From positions 1 to 38,909 of the forward strand of contig JAJQAZ010000091.1 in the NCBI GenBank assembly GCA_021203545.1: 38,909 nt of DNA. Direction: 5' to 3'. This stretch comes from Tannerellaceae bacterium (lineage in GTDB: Bacteria > Bacteroidota > Bacteroidia > Bacteroidales > Tannerellaceae). The first letter of the stretch is position 1. The number at the start of each line of letters is the position of its first letter. The notes under the pieces are model-generated. The model was not told where the DNA came from. It saw only the letters and a list, made by a program, of their open reading frames with translations, and did no database searches. Below, piece after piece: positions 8,438-15,860 of this stretch. The position numbers and the translations under genes were made by a program.

Positions 8438-9682
8438 AATCAAAAGAAGCCTTTCTGGAAGCAGAAAAATATATACCGGGAGGAGTTAATAGTCCTGTAC
8501 GGGCACTACAAAGTGTAAAGGAATCGCCTCTATTCATCAGGCAGGCATCCGGAGCAGAATTAACAGACATCGACGGTAACAAATTTATAGACTTCTGTTT
8601 ATCTTGGGGTGTTTTCATCGCAGGCCATGCACACCCCGAAGTAAATGAAGCTATTATAGAAGCCGTACAGCGCCACAGAAGCAGAAACCTTACTGGCGCA
8701 ATTGGTAAATCAAAGTTTCCCTTCTATGGAAAAAGTCCGGTTTGTAAATTCCGGCACCGAAGCCGTAATGAGTGCGGTACGGGTAGCCCGGGGATATACA
8801 GGACGAAATATACTCGTCAAATTCGACGGATGCTACCACGGACATGCAGACCACCTGCTGGTAAATGCAGGATCAGGGGTCGCACTTATACAAAATGCCA
8901 GTTCAGCCGGCGTTCCTGCCGAATTTGTAAAATATACTGTTACCCTGCCTTACAACAACCTGCCCGCTCTGGAAGAATTCTTTCTTCAACACGGAAAAGA
9001 AGTGGCAGCTGTCATCATAGAACCTGTAGCCTGTAACATGGGTGTGGTATTACCCGGAAACGGGTTTCTGGAAGGTATCCGCGAAATTACGAACCGCTAC
9101 GGAGCATTACTCATATTTGACGAAGTAATAACCGGGTTTAGACTGGCCAAAGGAGGTGCACAGGAATATTTCAACATTGTACCGGATCTCACTACGATCG
9201 GTAAAATAGCCGGGGGAGGATTTCCTGCTGCCGCTTTCGGAGGGAAAGCTGAGATTATGAACAGACTTGCACCGGCAGGAGACATCTACCAGGCCGGCAC
9301 TTTAAGTGGAAACCCGGTTGCTATGGCTGCAGGTATTGCCACTCACCACATCCTTTCCCGGGAAGGATTCTACGATGAACTGGAAGAAAAAAGCAACTGG
9401 TTTATCTCCGGACTCCGTACGATTCTTTCCGGTAAAGATGTAGAGCTAAACTCCATAGGTTCTATGTATACAATCTTTTTTACTTCCGGCAAAGTACAAA
9501 ACTTTACCGATGCAAAACAAAGTAATCTCAACCGTTTCGGCAGTTACTTCCGGTATATGCTGAAAAATGGGATCTATCTCTCTCCATCACAATTTGAAGG
9601 AAATTTTCTTTCAATTGCCCATACACAAGAACAACTTGAAAAAACATTAGATAAAACCGAACAATTTTTTAAAAAAGTATAA
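8425..9682 (+). pseudogene. hemL: Glutamate-1-semialdehyde aminotransferase, broken by a short deletion
   Basis: The N-terminal part (frame of 8425) reads normally through [10 protein letters not shown] at 8668-8670. The rest (frame of 8672) reads [20 protein letters not shown] and on through the whole enzyme, including the PLP-lysine segment TTIGKIAGGGFP, to a normal C-terminus at 9682. The conserved stretch between them, usually R-G-T-S-F-G-A or similar, is missing, consistent with loss of about 17 bases at 8671 and a change of frame. HemL makes 5-aminolevulinate from glutamate-1-semialdehyde, the substrate of hemB. If real, the lesion would abolish the enzyme. Every other part looks well conserved, so the lesion is recent or an assembly fault. 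hemA is not in the window. Confidence 0.85.
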
Positions 9683-9683
9683 C

Positions 9684-10640
9684 ATGAAAACAAACCGACA
9701 TAATCACCTGAAAGAACTGGAAGCCGAATCCATATACATTCTTCGGGAAGTAGCAGCACAGTTTGAAAGGCCGGTATTATTATTCTCCGGTGGAAAGGAT
9801 TCGATTGTAATAGCCCATATGGCATGGAAAGCCTTTTATCCGGGTGCCATTCCTTTTCCTTTTCTACATATTGATACCGGACATAATTTTGATGAAACGA
9901 TTACTTACCGGGATGCATTGGCCGGACGGTTAGGAGTACGCATGATTATAGGTTCCGTACAGGAATCTATCGATACCGGAAGAGTGGTAGAAGAACAGGG
10001 GTATAATGCCAGCCGTAACAAACTGCAAACAGTTACACTACTGGATTCCCTTGAAAAATACAAATTTGATGCTGCTATCGGAGGAGCCAGGCGGGACGAA
10101 GAAAAAGCGCGTGCCAAAGAGCGTATTTTTAGCCACCGGGATGAGTTCGGACAATGGGATCCGAAAAATCAGCGGCCCGAACTATGGAATATTTTCAATG
10201 GACGCAAACAACCGGGAGAACATTTCCGGGTATTCCCTATCAGCAACTGGACAGAGATGGATGTGTGGCAATACATTTTACAGGAAAACATCGAACTTCC
10301 CAGCCTTTATTATACACACGAACGGGAAGTCTTTGAACGGGATGGCATGTGGCTGGCCGCCCATCCCTGTATCCGGCGCCGTCCGGAGGAAGTTCCGGAA
10401 TTGAAAAGAGTTCGCTGCCGTACAATCGGAGACATCACGTGTACCGGCCTGATCTCTTCCGAAGCCTATTCGGTAGAAAATATCATTGATGAAATCGCCT
10501 CTTCCAGAGTTACCGAACGAGGCAACCGTTCAGACGATAAACGATCCGAAGCAGCTATGGAAGACCGGAAAAAGAGGGGTATTTTTAAATTGACAATTTA
10601 TTTTTTGGATCGGAGGAATTTTCCGCTGGCGCAGATTTAA
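9684..10640 (+). CDS. cysD: Sulfate adenylyltransferase subunit 2 with shifted C-terminus
   Basis: An ATP pyrophosphatase-fold subunit that, with CysN, makes APS from sulfate and ATP. The PP-loop LFSGGKDSIVIAHMAWKAF is at about residues 34-52. Further family segments are PFPFLHIDTGHNFDETI, GGARRDEEKARAKERIFS, WNIFNGR, PISNWTEMDVWQYI and RCRTIGDITCTGLISSEA. The enzyme normally ends soon after SEAAMEDRKK with G-Y-F. Here the chain runs on for 19 foreign residues (IFKLTIYFLDRRNFPLAQI) after KKRG. Adding one G to the GGGG run at 10576-10579 restores GYF and a stop at 10588, so a one-base frameshift or sequencing error is likely. The tail reads into a repeat. It starts 2 bp after hemL. Confidence 0.9.
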   Translation: MKTNRHNHLKELEAESIYILREVAAQFERPVLLFSGGKDSIVIAHMAWKAFYPGAIPFPFLHIDTGHNFDETITYRDALAGRLGVRMIIGSVQESIDTGRVVEEQGYNASRNKLQTVTLLDSLEKYKFDAAIGGARRDEEKARAKERIFSHRDEFGQWDPKNQRPELWNIFNGRKQPGEHFRVFPISNWTEMDVWQYILQENIELPSLYYTHEREVFERDGMWLAAHPCIRRRPEEVPELKRVRCRTIGDITCTGLISSEAYSVENIIDEIASSRVTERGNRSDDKRSEAAMEDRKKRGIFKLTIYFLDRRNFPLAQI

Positions 10641-10761
10641 ATCTGTGCCTCTCGTTCGGCGTAGCGTCTTCGCTACGTCGCTAAGAATTAATGAAGCTCC
10701 AGCTTCATGTGAGGCAGGAGCCTCACTTTTATCACCGACGTAGCGAAGACGCTACGCCGAA
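10628..10761. repeat. Hairpin-dense REP-like element between cysD and cysN
   Basis: A near-palindrome GGCGCAGATTTAAATCTGTG with CC at its end lies at 10628-10649. A perfect 26-bp inverted repeat follows, with arms 10655-10680 and 10736-10761 (TTCGGCGTAGCGTCTTCGCT at the left end). It encloses two more hairpins: ATGAAGCT/AGCTTCAT at 10691-10708 and GTGAGGC/GCCTCAC at 10709-10726. The first motif recurs at 31357 and 35286. The element sits inside an operon, so it may affect RNA stability or read-through into cysN. No gene is present in this gap. Confidence 0.8.
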
Positions 10762-10817
10762 CCAAGGGAACGAAAGCGATCCACGCTAGCAAATAAAAAG
10801 AATAAAAACGAACAATA

Positions 10818-12092
10818 ATGAACAAAGGATATTTAGATATGGAACTCCTGCGTTTCACAACTGCAGGAAGCGTAGATGACGGTAAAAGTACATTGATCGG
10901 ACGTTTATTATACGATAGCAAATCGGTATTTGAAGATCAGTTGGAAGCTGTCACATTGGCGAGTAACCGGTTAGGAAATGCAGAGGTAAATCTGGCCTTA
11001 CTCACAGATGGCTTACGGGCCGAAAGGGAACAGGGTATTACCATTGATGTGGCCTACCGTTACTTTGCTACCCCAAAACGCAAATTTATTATAGCAGATA
11101 CCCCGGGACACATCGAATATACACGTAATATGGTAACCGGAGCTTCTACTGCGGATGCGGCAATTATACTGATCGATGCCCGTAACGGTATTGTGGAACA
11201 GACCCTCCGCCATAGCTACATTACAGCTCTACTGGGTATCCCCCATGTGGTAATCGCTATAAATAAAATGGATTTGGTGAATTTTTCACAGGAAGTATAT
11301 CAATCTATCAAAGAAAAATACGACGGGATAGCAAAGAAAACCGGATTGAAAAATGTATACTACTTCCCTATCTCCGCTAAAAATGGCGATAATGTAGTGA
11401 CTATTTCAGAACAAACTCCATGGTACACAGGCCCCTCACTTTTAGAATTTCTGGAAAAAGTACCGGTACGGACTATGGATCGTATTAACCCCGGCCGGCT
11501 CCCTGTCCAGTGGGTTATACGCCCGCACAAAACCGAATTCCATGATTACCGCGGATATGCCGGGCACATTGCAGCCGGTGTCTTCCAGGTTGGCGACCAG
11601 GTAACAGTTCTTCCCTCCGGTACAACATCCACCATTACACATATTGAAGAAGCCGGAAAGGAACTCACAGAAGCAAAAGAGGGAGAATCTATCACTATCC
11701 GGCTGTCTGACAACATAGATATCAGCCGGGGCGATATGATCGTACCGGCCTCACATCTTACCCGGTTATCAAACGAAGTAAAACTTATGATATGCTGGTT
11801 CAATCCCAAACCATTACAGGCAGGAGGCAAATATATCATACGCCATACAAGTAGTGAACTGAAAGGTATTGTAAAAAGTATCAATTATAAAATGGATATC
11901 AACACACTAAAACAAACTACCGAATCAATCGAAACAATCCGGATGAACGATATAGCCTCGGTTACATTGAAAACATCTGCTCCTCTAAAATATGATTTAT
12001 ACAAAGAGAACCGTACAACCGGCAGCATAATCTTCATTGATGAATTCACAAACGAAACAGTAGGTGCCGGTATGATTTATGAAAATGAATAA
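10818..12092 (+). CDS. cysN: Sulfate adenylyltransferase subunit 1 (GTPase)
   Basis: A 424-residue elongation-factor-like GTPase that stimulates APS synthesis by CysD. GTPase motifs are GSVDDGKSTLIGRLLYD near the N-terminus, DTPGHIEYTRNM, NKMDLV and ISAKNGDN. Beta-barrel domains follow, with RPHKTEFHDYRGYAGHIAAG. The chain ends at NETVGAGMIYENE without the C-terminal tail of the E. coli protein, and without a fused APS kinase. No cysC is nearby, so APS would pass directly to an APS reductase. The gene looks intact. It is separated from cysD by a repeat element, and cysH follows 11 bp later. Confidence 0.95.
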   Translation: MNKGYLDMELLRFTTAGSVDDGKSTLIGRLLYDSKSVFEDQLEAVTLASNRLGNAEVNLALLTDGLRAEREQGITIDVAYRYFATPKRKFIIADTPGHIEYTRNMVTGASTADAAIILIDARNGIVEQTLRHSYITALLGIPHVVIAINKMDLVNFSQEVYQSIKEKYDGIAKKTGLKNVYYFPISAKNGDNVVTISEQTPWYTGPSLLEFLEKVPVRTMDRINPGRLPVQWVIRPHKTEFHDYRGYAGHIAAGVFQVGDQVTVLPSGTTSTITHIEEAGKELTEAKEGESITIRLSDNIDISRGDMIVPASHLTRLSNEVKLMICWFNPKPLQAGGKYIIRHTSSELKGIVKSINYKMDINTLKQTTESIETIRMNDIASVTLKTSAPLKYDLYKENRTTGSIIFIDEFTNETVGAGMIYENE

Positions 12093-12103
12093 AATAAAAA
12101 GTT

Positions 12104-12808
12104 ATGATACCCAAAGAACAAATAGATGCACTGAACATGCAATTTCAATATAGTCCGGCTGAAGAAATCCTTTCCTGGTTTCTGAAACATTACCAGGGTC
12201 AAATCGGACTGGCTTCCAGTCTGGGACTTGAAGATCAGGTGTTAACTGACATGATCTGTAAAATTGATGACACCACCCGGATTTTCACACTGGATACCGG
12301 CCGGCTTTTCCCGGAAACATACCGGCTGATTGAACGAACAAATAAACGGTACAATATTAATATAGAAGTATTTTTTTCAAAACCGGAAAGCATACAGGAA
12401 TATGTACGGATAAACGGTATTAACGGTTTCTATTATAGCATCGAACAAAGGAAACAATGTTGCCAGGTACGAAAACTGGAACCTCTGCAAAGAGCCTTTA
12501 AAGGCCTGCAGGTATGGATATGTGGCTTACGCCACGATCAATCGGTCACCCGTCAGCATCTGAATCTCGTAGAGTGGGATGCAAAAAACGGACTAATAAA
12601 ACTCAATCCGCTGATTAATTTTACAGAAGCGGATGTATGGAAGTATATCCGGGAAAATAAAGTTCCTTACAACAACCTCCACGACAAAGGTTTTCCCAGT
12701 ATCGGCTGCCAGCCTTGTACACGTCCGGTACAAACCGGAGACGATATTCGTGCCGGACGCTGGTGGTGGGAAAATCCCGAACACAAAGAGCGTGGATTAC
12801 ACAGATAA
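12104..12808 (+). CDS. cysH: APS reductase with catalytic Cys replaced by Arg
   Basis: A 234-residue protein that should reduce adenylylsulfate to sulfite with thioredoxin. The four iron-sulfur cysteines of the APS-reductase subtype are present: Cys119-Cys120 (KQCCQVRK) and Cys202/Cys205 (GCQPCTRP). Nucleotide-site segments ASSLGLEDQV and FTLDTGRLFPETY are intact, as is RAGRWWWENPEHK near the end. Family members then end in E-C-G-L-H, whose Cys attacks APS; here the end is ERGLHR, with Arg230 encoded by CGT at 12791-12793. One T-to-C change from TGT would explain it. Without that Cys the known chemistry cannot occur, so the enzyme is expected to be inactive unless the base call is wrong. The regulator gene follows 3 bp later. 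Confidence 0.9.
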   Translation: MIPKEQIDALNMQFQYSPAEEILSWFLKHYQGQIGLASSLGLEDQVLTDMICKIDDTTRIFTLDTGRLFPETYRLIERTNKRYNINIEVFFSKPESIQEYVRINGINGFYYSIEQRKQCCQVRKLEPLQRAFKGLQVWICGLRHDQSVTRQHLNLVEWDAKNGLIKLNPLINFTEADVWKYIRENKVPYNNLHDKGFPSIGCQPCTRPVQTGDDIRAGRWWWENPEHKERGLHR

Positions 12809-12811
12809 AAA

Positions 12812-13459
12812 ATGAAAACATTTATTTTAACAGACAACCAGGACATTGCACGGATAGGAATAGAATTTCTGCTCCGTCAGGCCCCTATACAGGCAGAAAC
12901 CATAGAAAAAGCCGGCAACAAAACCGAACTGGAGGTTTTAATCGGGAAATATCCCGATTCGATCGTTATTCTTGATCCGGCTTTCTCCGATTTTCTGAAC
13001 GAAAACATACTTACCGGTTTACATAACCGGTATCCTGCCATACAATGGTTTGTATTCAGTGATAACATTGATGAGGATTTACTTCATCAATACTATGCCA
13101 ATCCACGGTTTAGCTTTGTATTGAAAAGATGCGAAGTGAACGAAATCAATGCCGCACTGAAATATGCGTTGAAAGGAGAAAATTTCATATGCAATCCTAT
13201 TACAAGAATGCTTTTACATTACAGGCGCACAACAGGAAATACAGGTGTACACCTCACCCAGACAGAAAAAGAGATTCTGAAACTGATCGCATTAGGCCGT
13301 TCGGCCAAAGAGATTGCTAATGAACGGAACTCCAGTGTATATACAATTATTACACATAAGAAAAATATTTTCCGGAAACTGGAAGTTAATAACATACATG
13401 AAGCAACCAAATATGCACTCCGCGCAGGACTGATTGACACAATAGAATATTATATTTAG
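12812..13459 (+). CDS. NarL/LuxR-family response regulator, orphan
   Basis: A 215-residue transcription factor. Residues 1-120 form a receiver domain with Asp8 in the acidic pocket, the phosphoacceptor Asp55 in VILDPAFSD, the switch Ser in FVFSDN, and the conserved Lys in FVLKRCE. Residues about 148-210 are a LuxR-type helix-turn-helix (LTQTEKEILKLIALGRSAKE, then IANERNSSVYTIITHKKNIFRKL). The receiver is divergent, and no histidine kinase gene is near, so it may work without classical phosphorylation. It is the last gene of the hem-cys operon. Proteins of this family bind 7-2-7 palindromes of TACYNNT type, and such palindromes stand before pstS, the hem-cys operon and the downstream porin. 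I infer that it controls all three. Confidence 0.85.
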   Translation: MKTFILTDNQDIARIGIEFLLRQAPIQAETIEKAGNKTELEVLIGKYPDSIVILDPAFSDFLNENILTGLHNRYPAIQWFVFSDNIDEDLLHQYYANPRFSFVLKRCEVNEINAALKYALKGENFICNPITRMLLHYRRTTGNTGVHLTQTEKEILKLIALGRSAKEIANERNSSVYTIITHKKNIFRKLEVNNIHEATKYALRAGLIDTIEYYI

Positions 13460-13482
13460 TAACCAAATTGAATCAGGATTTC

Positions 13483-13552
13483 TACCAACTAATTAGTACA
13501 TAAAATACAGAATAATATGTATTTTAGCATCCGCAAAATAGCCACACCTTTG
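13483..13552 (+). promoter_or_regulatory. Porin promoter with tandem degenerate palindromes
   Basis: A palindrome TACCAACTAATTAGTA at 13483-13498 has one mismatch to TACCA-N6-TGGTA. A weaker one, TACAGAATAATATGTA, lies at 13506-13521. A -7-like CACCTTTG (one change from TAnnTTTG) lies at 13545-13552. Centres are 54.5 and 31.5 bp upstream of the -7 element, as at the hem-cys promoter. The weak second site alone would not be called without the conserved spacing. Confidence 0.55.
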
Positions 13553-13584
13553 TCCTATGAAAATTAACTTAATCATAAAAAGAC

Positions 13585-14814
13585 ATGAGAAAATTTTATT
13601 ATGCTTTAATTTTAACCACAATTTTGATTCAATTTAAAGCAACAGGACAATCCTTACAAATTGGTGGTGAAATCCGTACACGTGGCGAAGTACGCGATGG
13701 TTTTAAAGAACCCCTGCCGGAAGATCTGGATGCAGCATTTGTAAACAATTTACGGACACGGTTAAAAGTTGGTTATTCCAAAGACAATATCAAAGCCCGT
13801 ATCACATTACAGGATACCCGCACCTACGGAAGTACGGCTCCGGGCAAAACAGGAAACGGAGTAGGTATACTGGAAGCATGGGGCGAATACGCTTTTACCG
13901 GTAACTTGTCGTTTGTTCTGGGCCGCCAGCAACTTGAATACGATGACAAACGTCTGTTCTCCGCATCCAACTGGAGCAATACCGGAAATGCACACGATGC
14001 GTTATTGCTGAAATATACACCGGGAGACTTCACTATACACCTGGGAGGAGCGTGGAATAACGGAAGTGATGTAAACTTTGAAACAGCCTACGATCAAACG
14101 TATAAATCATTGATATATACATGGCTATCCCGCAGATTCGGTGCTGTAGACATATCGGCAATCTTTGTCAACGAAGGATTCCAGAAAGGCGATACACCGG
14201 AAGAAGTAAAACACAGGCACCACCGGAACACAATAGGGGGTAATATAGCACTGGACGATAAAAATATACCTCTCTATCTGTATGCCACTTTATATCATCA
14301 GTTCGGGCACGACAGAGTAGGAAAAGACCTCAGTGCAAACCTCTTTGCTTTCCGTGCCGAATATACATTCCAGCCTACTATATTGGCGTTAGCTGGTGTT
14401 GATTACCTATCCGGAACAGCATACGATGAAACCGATGGCAAAAATCATACATTTAATAAATTGTATGGAACGAACCACACATTCAACGGTTCTATGGAAT
14501 ATTGGGGCACACCACCCACACAAGGTTTAGTAGATATCTATGCCGGTATTACTGTTAAACCATTCAAAAAATTTCAGGTAAACGGTACCTATCATCAATT
14601 CTCTACTGTAAAGAAACTGGCAGAAACAGGTAAAAAAGGCCTTGGTTCGGAAGTTGATATAACACTGGATTATAACTTATCCCCTCATCTTGCATTTCAG
14701 GGAGGCTGGAGTGGTTATTTCACAACAGATGGCACTAAAGAGGTAGATGGTTTGACCGGCATTGATACACATTTCCCTCAATGGGCATACCTGATGATAA
14801 CATTTAAATTCTAA
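13585..14814 (+). CDS. Outer-membrane beta-barrel, alginate-export-like porin
   Basis: A 409-residue protein with a signal peptide (hydrophobic segment about 5-16, cut near ATGQS) and a body of amphipathic strands ending in ITFKF. The terminal aromatic residue is typical of proteins inserted by the BAM machinery. NNLRTRLKVGYSKDNIKARI, LQDTRTYGS and FVLGRQQLEYDDKRLFSASN resemble the alginate-export-type porin family of Bacteroidetes. The transported compound is unknown. Its promoter carries the same tandem palindromes as the hem-cys and pst-like operons, so I infer that it lets the anion used by those systems cross the outer membrane. It converges on folD with a hairpin between them. Confidence 0.8.
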   Translation: MRKFYYALILTTILIQFKATGQSLQIGGEIRTRGEVRDGFKEPLPEDLDAAFVNNLRTRLKVGYSKDNIKARITLQDTRTYGSTAPGKTGNGVGILEAWGEYAFTGNLSFVLGRQQLEYDDKRLFSASNWSNTGNAHDALLLKYTPGDFTIHLGGAWNNGSDVNFETAYDQTYKSLIYTWLSRRFGAVDISAIFVNEGFQKGDTPEEVKHRHHRNTIGGNIALDDKNIPLYLYATLYHQFGHDRVGKDLSANLFAFRAEYTFQPTILALAGVDYLSGTAYDETDGKNHTFNKLYGTNHTFNGSMEYWGTPPTQGLVDIYAGITVKPFKKFQVNGTYHQFSTVKKLAETGKKGLGSEVDITLDYNLSPHLAFQGGWSGYFTTDGTKEVDGLTGIDTHFPQWAYLMITFKF

Positions 14815-14856
14815 AGAAAATATCCGTTTACCTATTACTTTTGTATAAACGAAAAA

Positions 14857-14889
14857 GAACGCAGATTTGGCTAAGGCCGATCTGCGTTC
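14857..14889. terminator. Hairpin between convergent porin and folD genes
   Basis: A 10-bp perfect inverted repeat GAACGCAGAT / ATCTGCGTTC (14857-14866 and 14880-14889) encloses a 13-base loop containing GGCTAAGGCC. It sits between two convergent genes, so it could stop transcription from both sides, though there is no strong T-run. The stem matches the ends of the inverted-repeat elements at 17314-17412 and 18630-19083, so it may be a minimal copy of that family. Confidence 0.55.
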
Positions 14890-14915
14890 CCTTCCGTTTA
14901 TAATAATAATAAACC

Positions 14916-15797
14916 TTACGAATAAATCTCTTTTTTGCCAGCCAGTAGAGTATTCTTCATCAGCGAAATAATAGTCATAGGCCCTACTCCACCGGGAACC
15001 GGTGTTATATAAGAACATTTTGGTGAAACTTCATCAAACCGTACATCGCCGGTTAGTTTGAAACCACTTTTTGTTACACTGCTCGGCATACGGGTTGTAC
15101 CTACATCAATCACAACGGCACCCTCTTTCACCATATCGGCTTTAAGGAATTCAGGAACACCCAACGCAACAATTATAATATCTGCCTCTAAACACATTTC
15201 TTTCAGATTTTCCGAGCGGCTATGACACACGGTAACCGTACAATCTCCCGGATAATTTTTCTGCATCATTAGCATAGCCATCGGTTTACCAACAATATTA
15301 CTACGTCCGAGCACTACACAATGTTTTCCTTTAGTCTCGATCTCATACCGTTTCAGTAATTCCAGTATTCCCGCCGGAGTAGCAGATACAAAACAAGGTA
15401 AGCCGATTGACATACGTCCTACATTGATCGGGTGAAAACCATCTACATCTTTACGATAATCAATTGCTTCAATTATTTTTTGTTCTGAAATATGTTTCGG
15501 TAAAGGCAACTGTACAATAAAACCATCCACTTCGGGATTGTTATTCAGACGGTCTACACAGGCCAATAATTCCTCTTCTGTTACATCTTCTTCGTAACGG
15601 ATCAGGGTAGATTGAAATCCCACCTCTTCGCAGGTTTTCACTTTATTGGCAACATAAGTTTCACTTCCGCCATCATGCCCTACCAATACGGCTGCCAGAT
15701 GAGGGATTTTACCTCCGGCTTCTTTAATCCTGTTAACTTCTTCTGCGATTTCCTGTTTCATTTGAGCCGAAACGGCCTTTCCATCGATTAACTGCAT
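14916..15797 (-). CDS. folD: Methylenetetrahydrofolate dehydrogenase/cyclohydrolase
   Basis: A 293-residue bifunctional enzyme that interconverts 5,10-methylene- and 10-formyl-tetrahydrofolate with NADP. The catalytic Tyr and Lys lie in [33 protein letters not shown], the NADP-binding [14 protein letters not shown] and the C-terminal [15 protein letters not shown] are all present. The ATG at 15797 (MQLIDGKAV) is chosen because it matches the family N-terminus; an extension to 15857 would translate the upstream terminator. It lies downstream of ffh on the same strand, with a terminator between them. Confidence 0.95.
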   Translation of the reverse strand: MQLIDGKAVSAQMKQEIAEEVNRIKEAGGKIPHLAAVLVGHDGGSETYVANKVKTCEEVGFQSTLIRYEEDVTEEELLACVDRLNNNPEVDGFIVQLPLPKHISEQKIIEAIDYRKDVDGFHPINVGRMSIGLPCFVSATPAGILELLKRYEIETKGKHCVVLGRSNIVGKPMAMLMMQKNYPGDCTVTVCHSRSENLKEMCLEADIIIVALGVPEFLKADMVKEGAVVIDVGTTRMPSSVTKSGFKLTGDVRFDEVSPKCSYITPVPGGVGPMTIISLMKNTLLAGKKEIYS

Positions 15798-15813
15798 ATA
15801 TATGTTTTTTAGT

Positions 15814-15845
15814 AAAAAAGGAGCACATCCGCATGCACTCCTTTT
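15814..15845 (-). terminator. Rho-independent terminator after ffh
   Basis: In the minus orientation, AAAAGGAG and CTCCTTTT form an 8-bp stem over a 14-16 base loop, ending in a T-run (CTCCTTTTTT). It begins 15 bp past the ffh stop and lies before folD, so the two genes are probably separate units with some read-through. Confidence 0.75.
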
Positions 15846-15860
15846 CTGTCTTTTCACTTT

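Noticed and set aside
12812-13459. The regulator as the second half of a local two-component pair
   Set aside because: No histidine kinase gene lies anywhere in the window, so it is called an orphan.
15798-15857. N-terminal extension of FolD
   Set aside because: It would translate the ffh terminator hairpin, and the family N-terminus begins at MQLIDGKAV.
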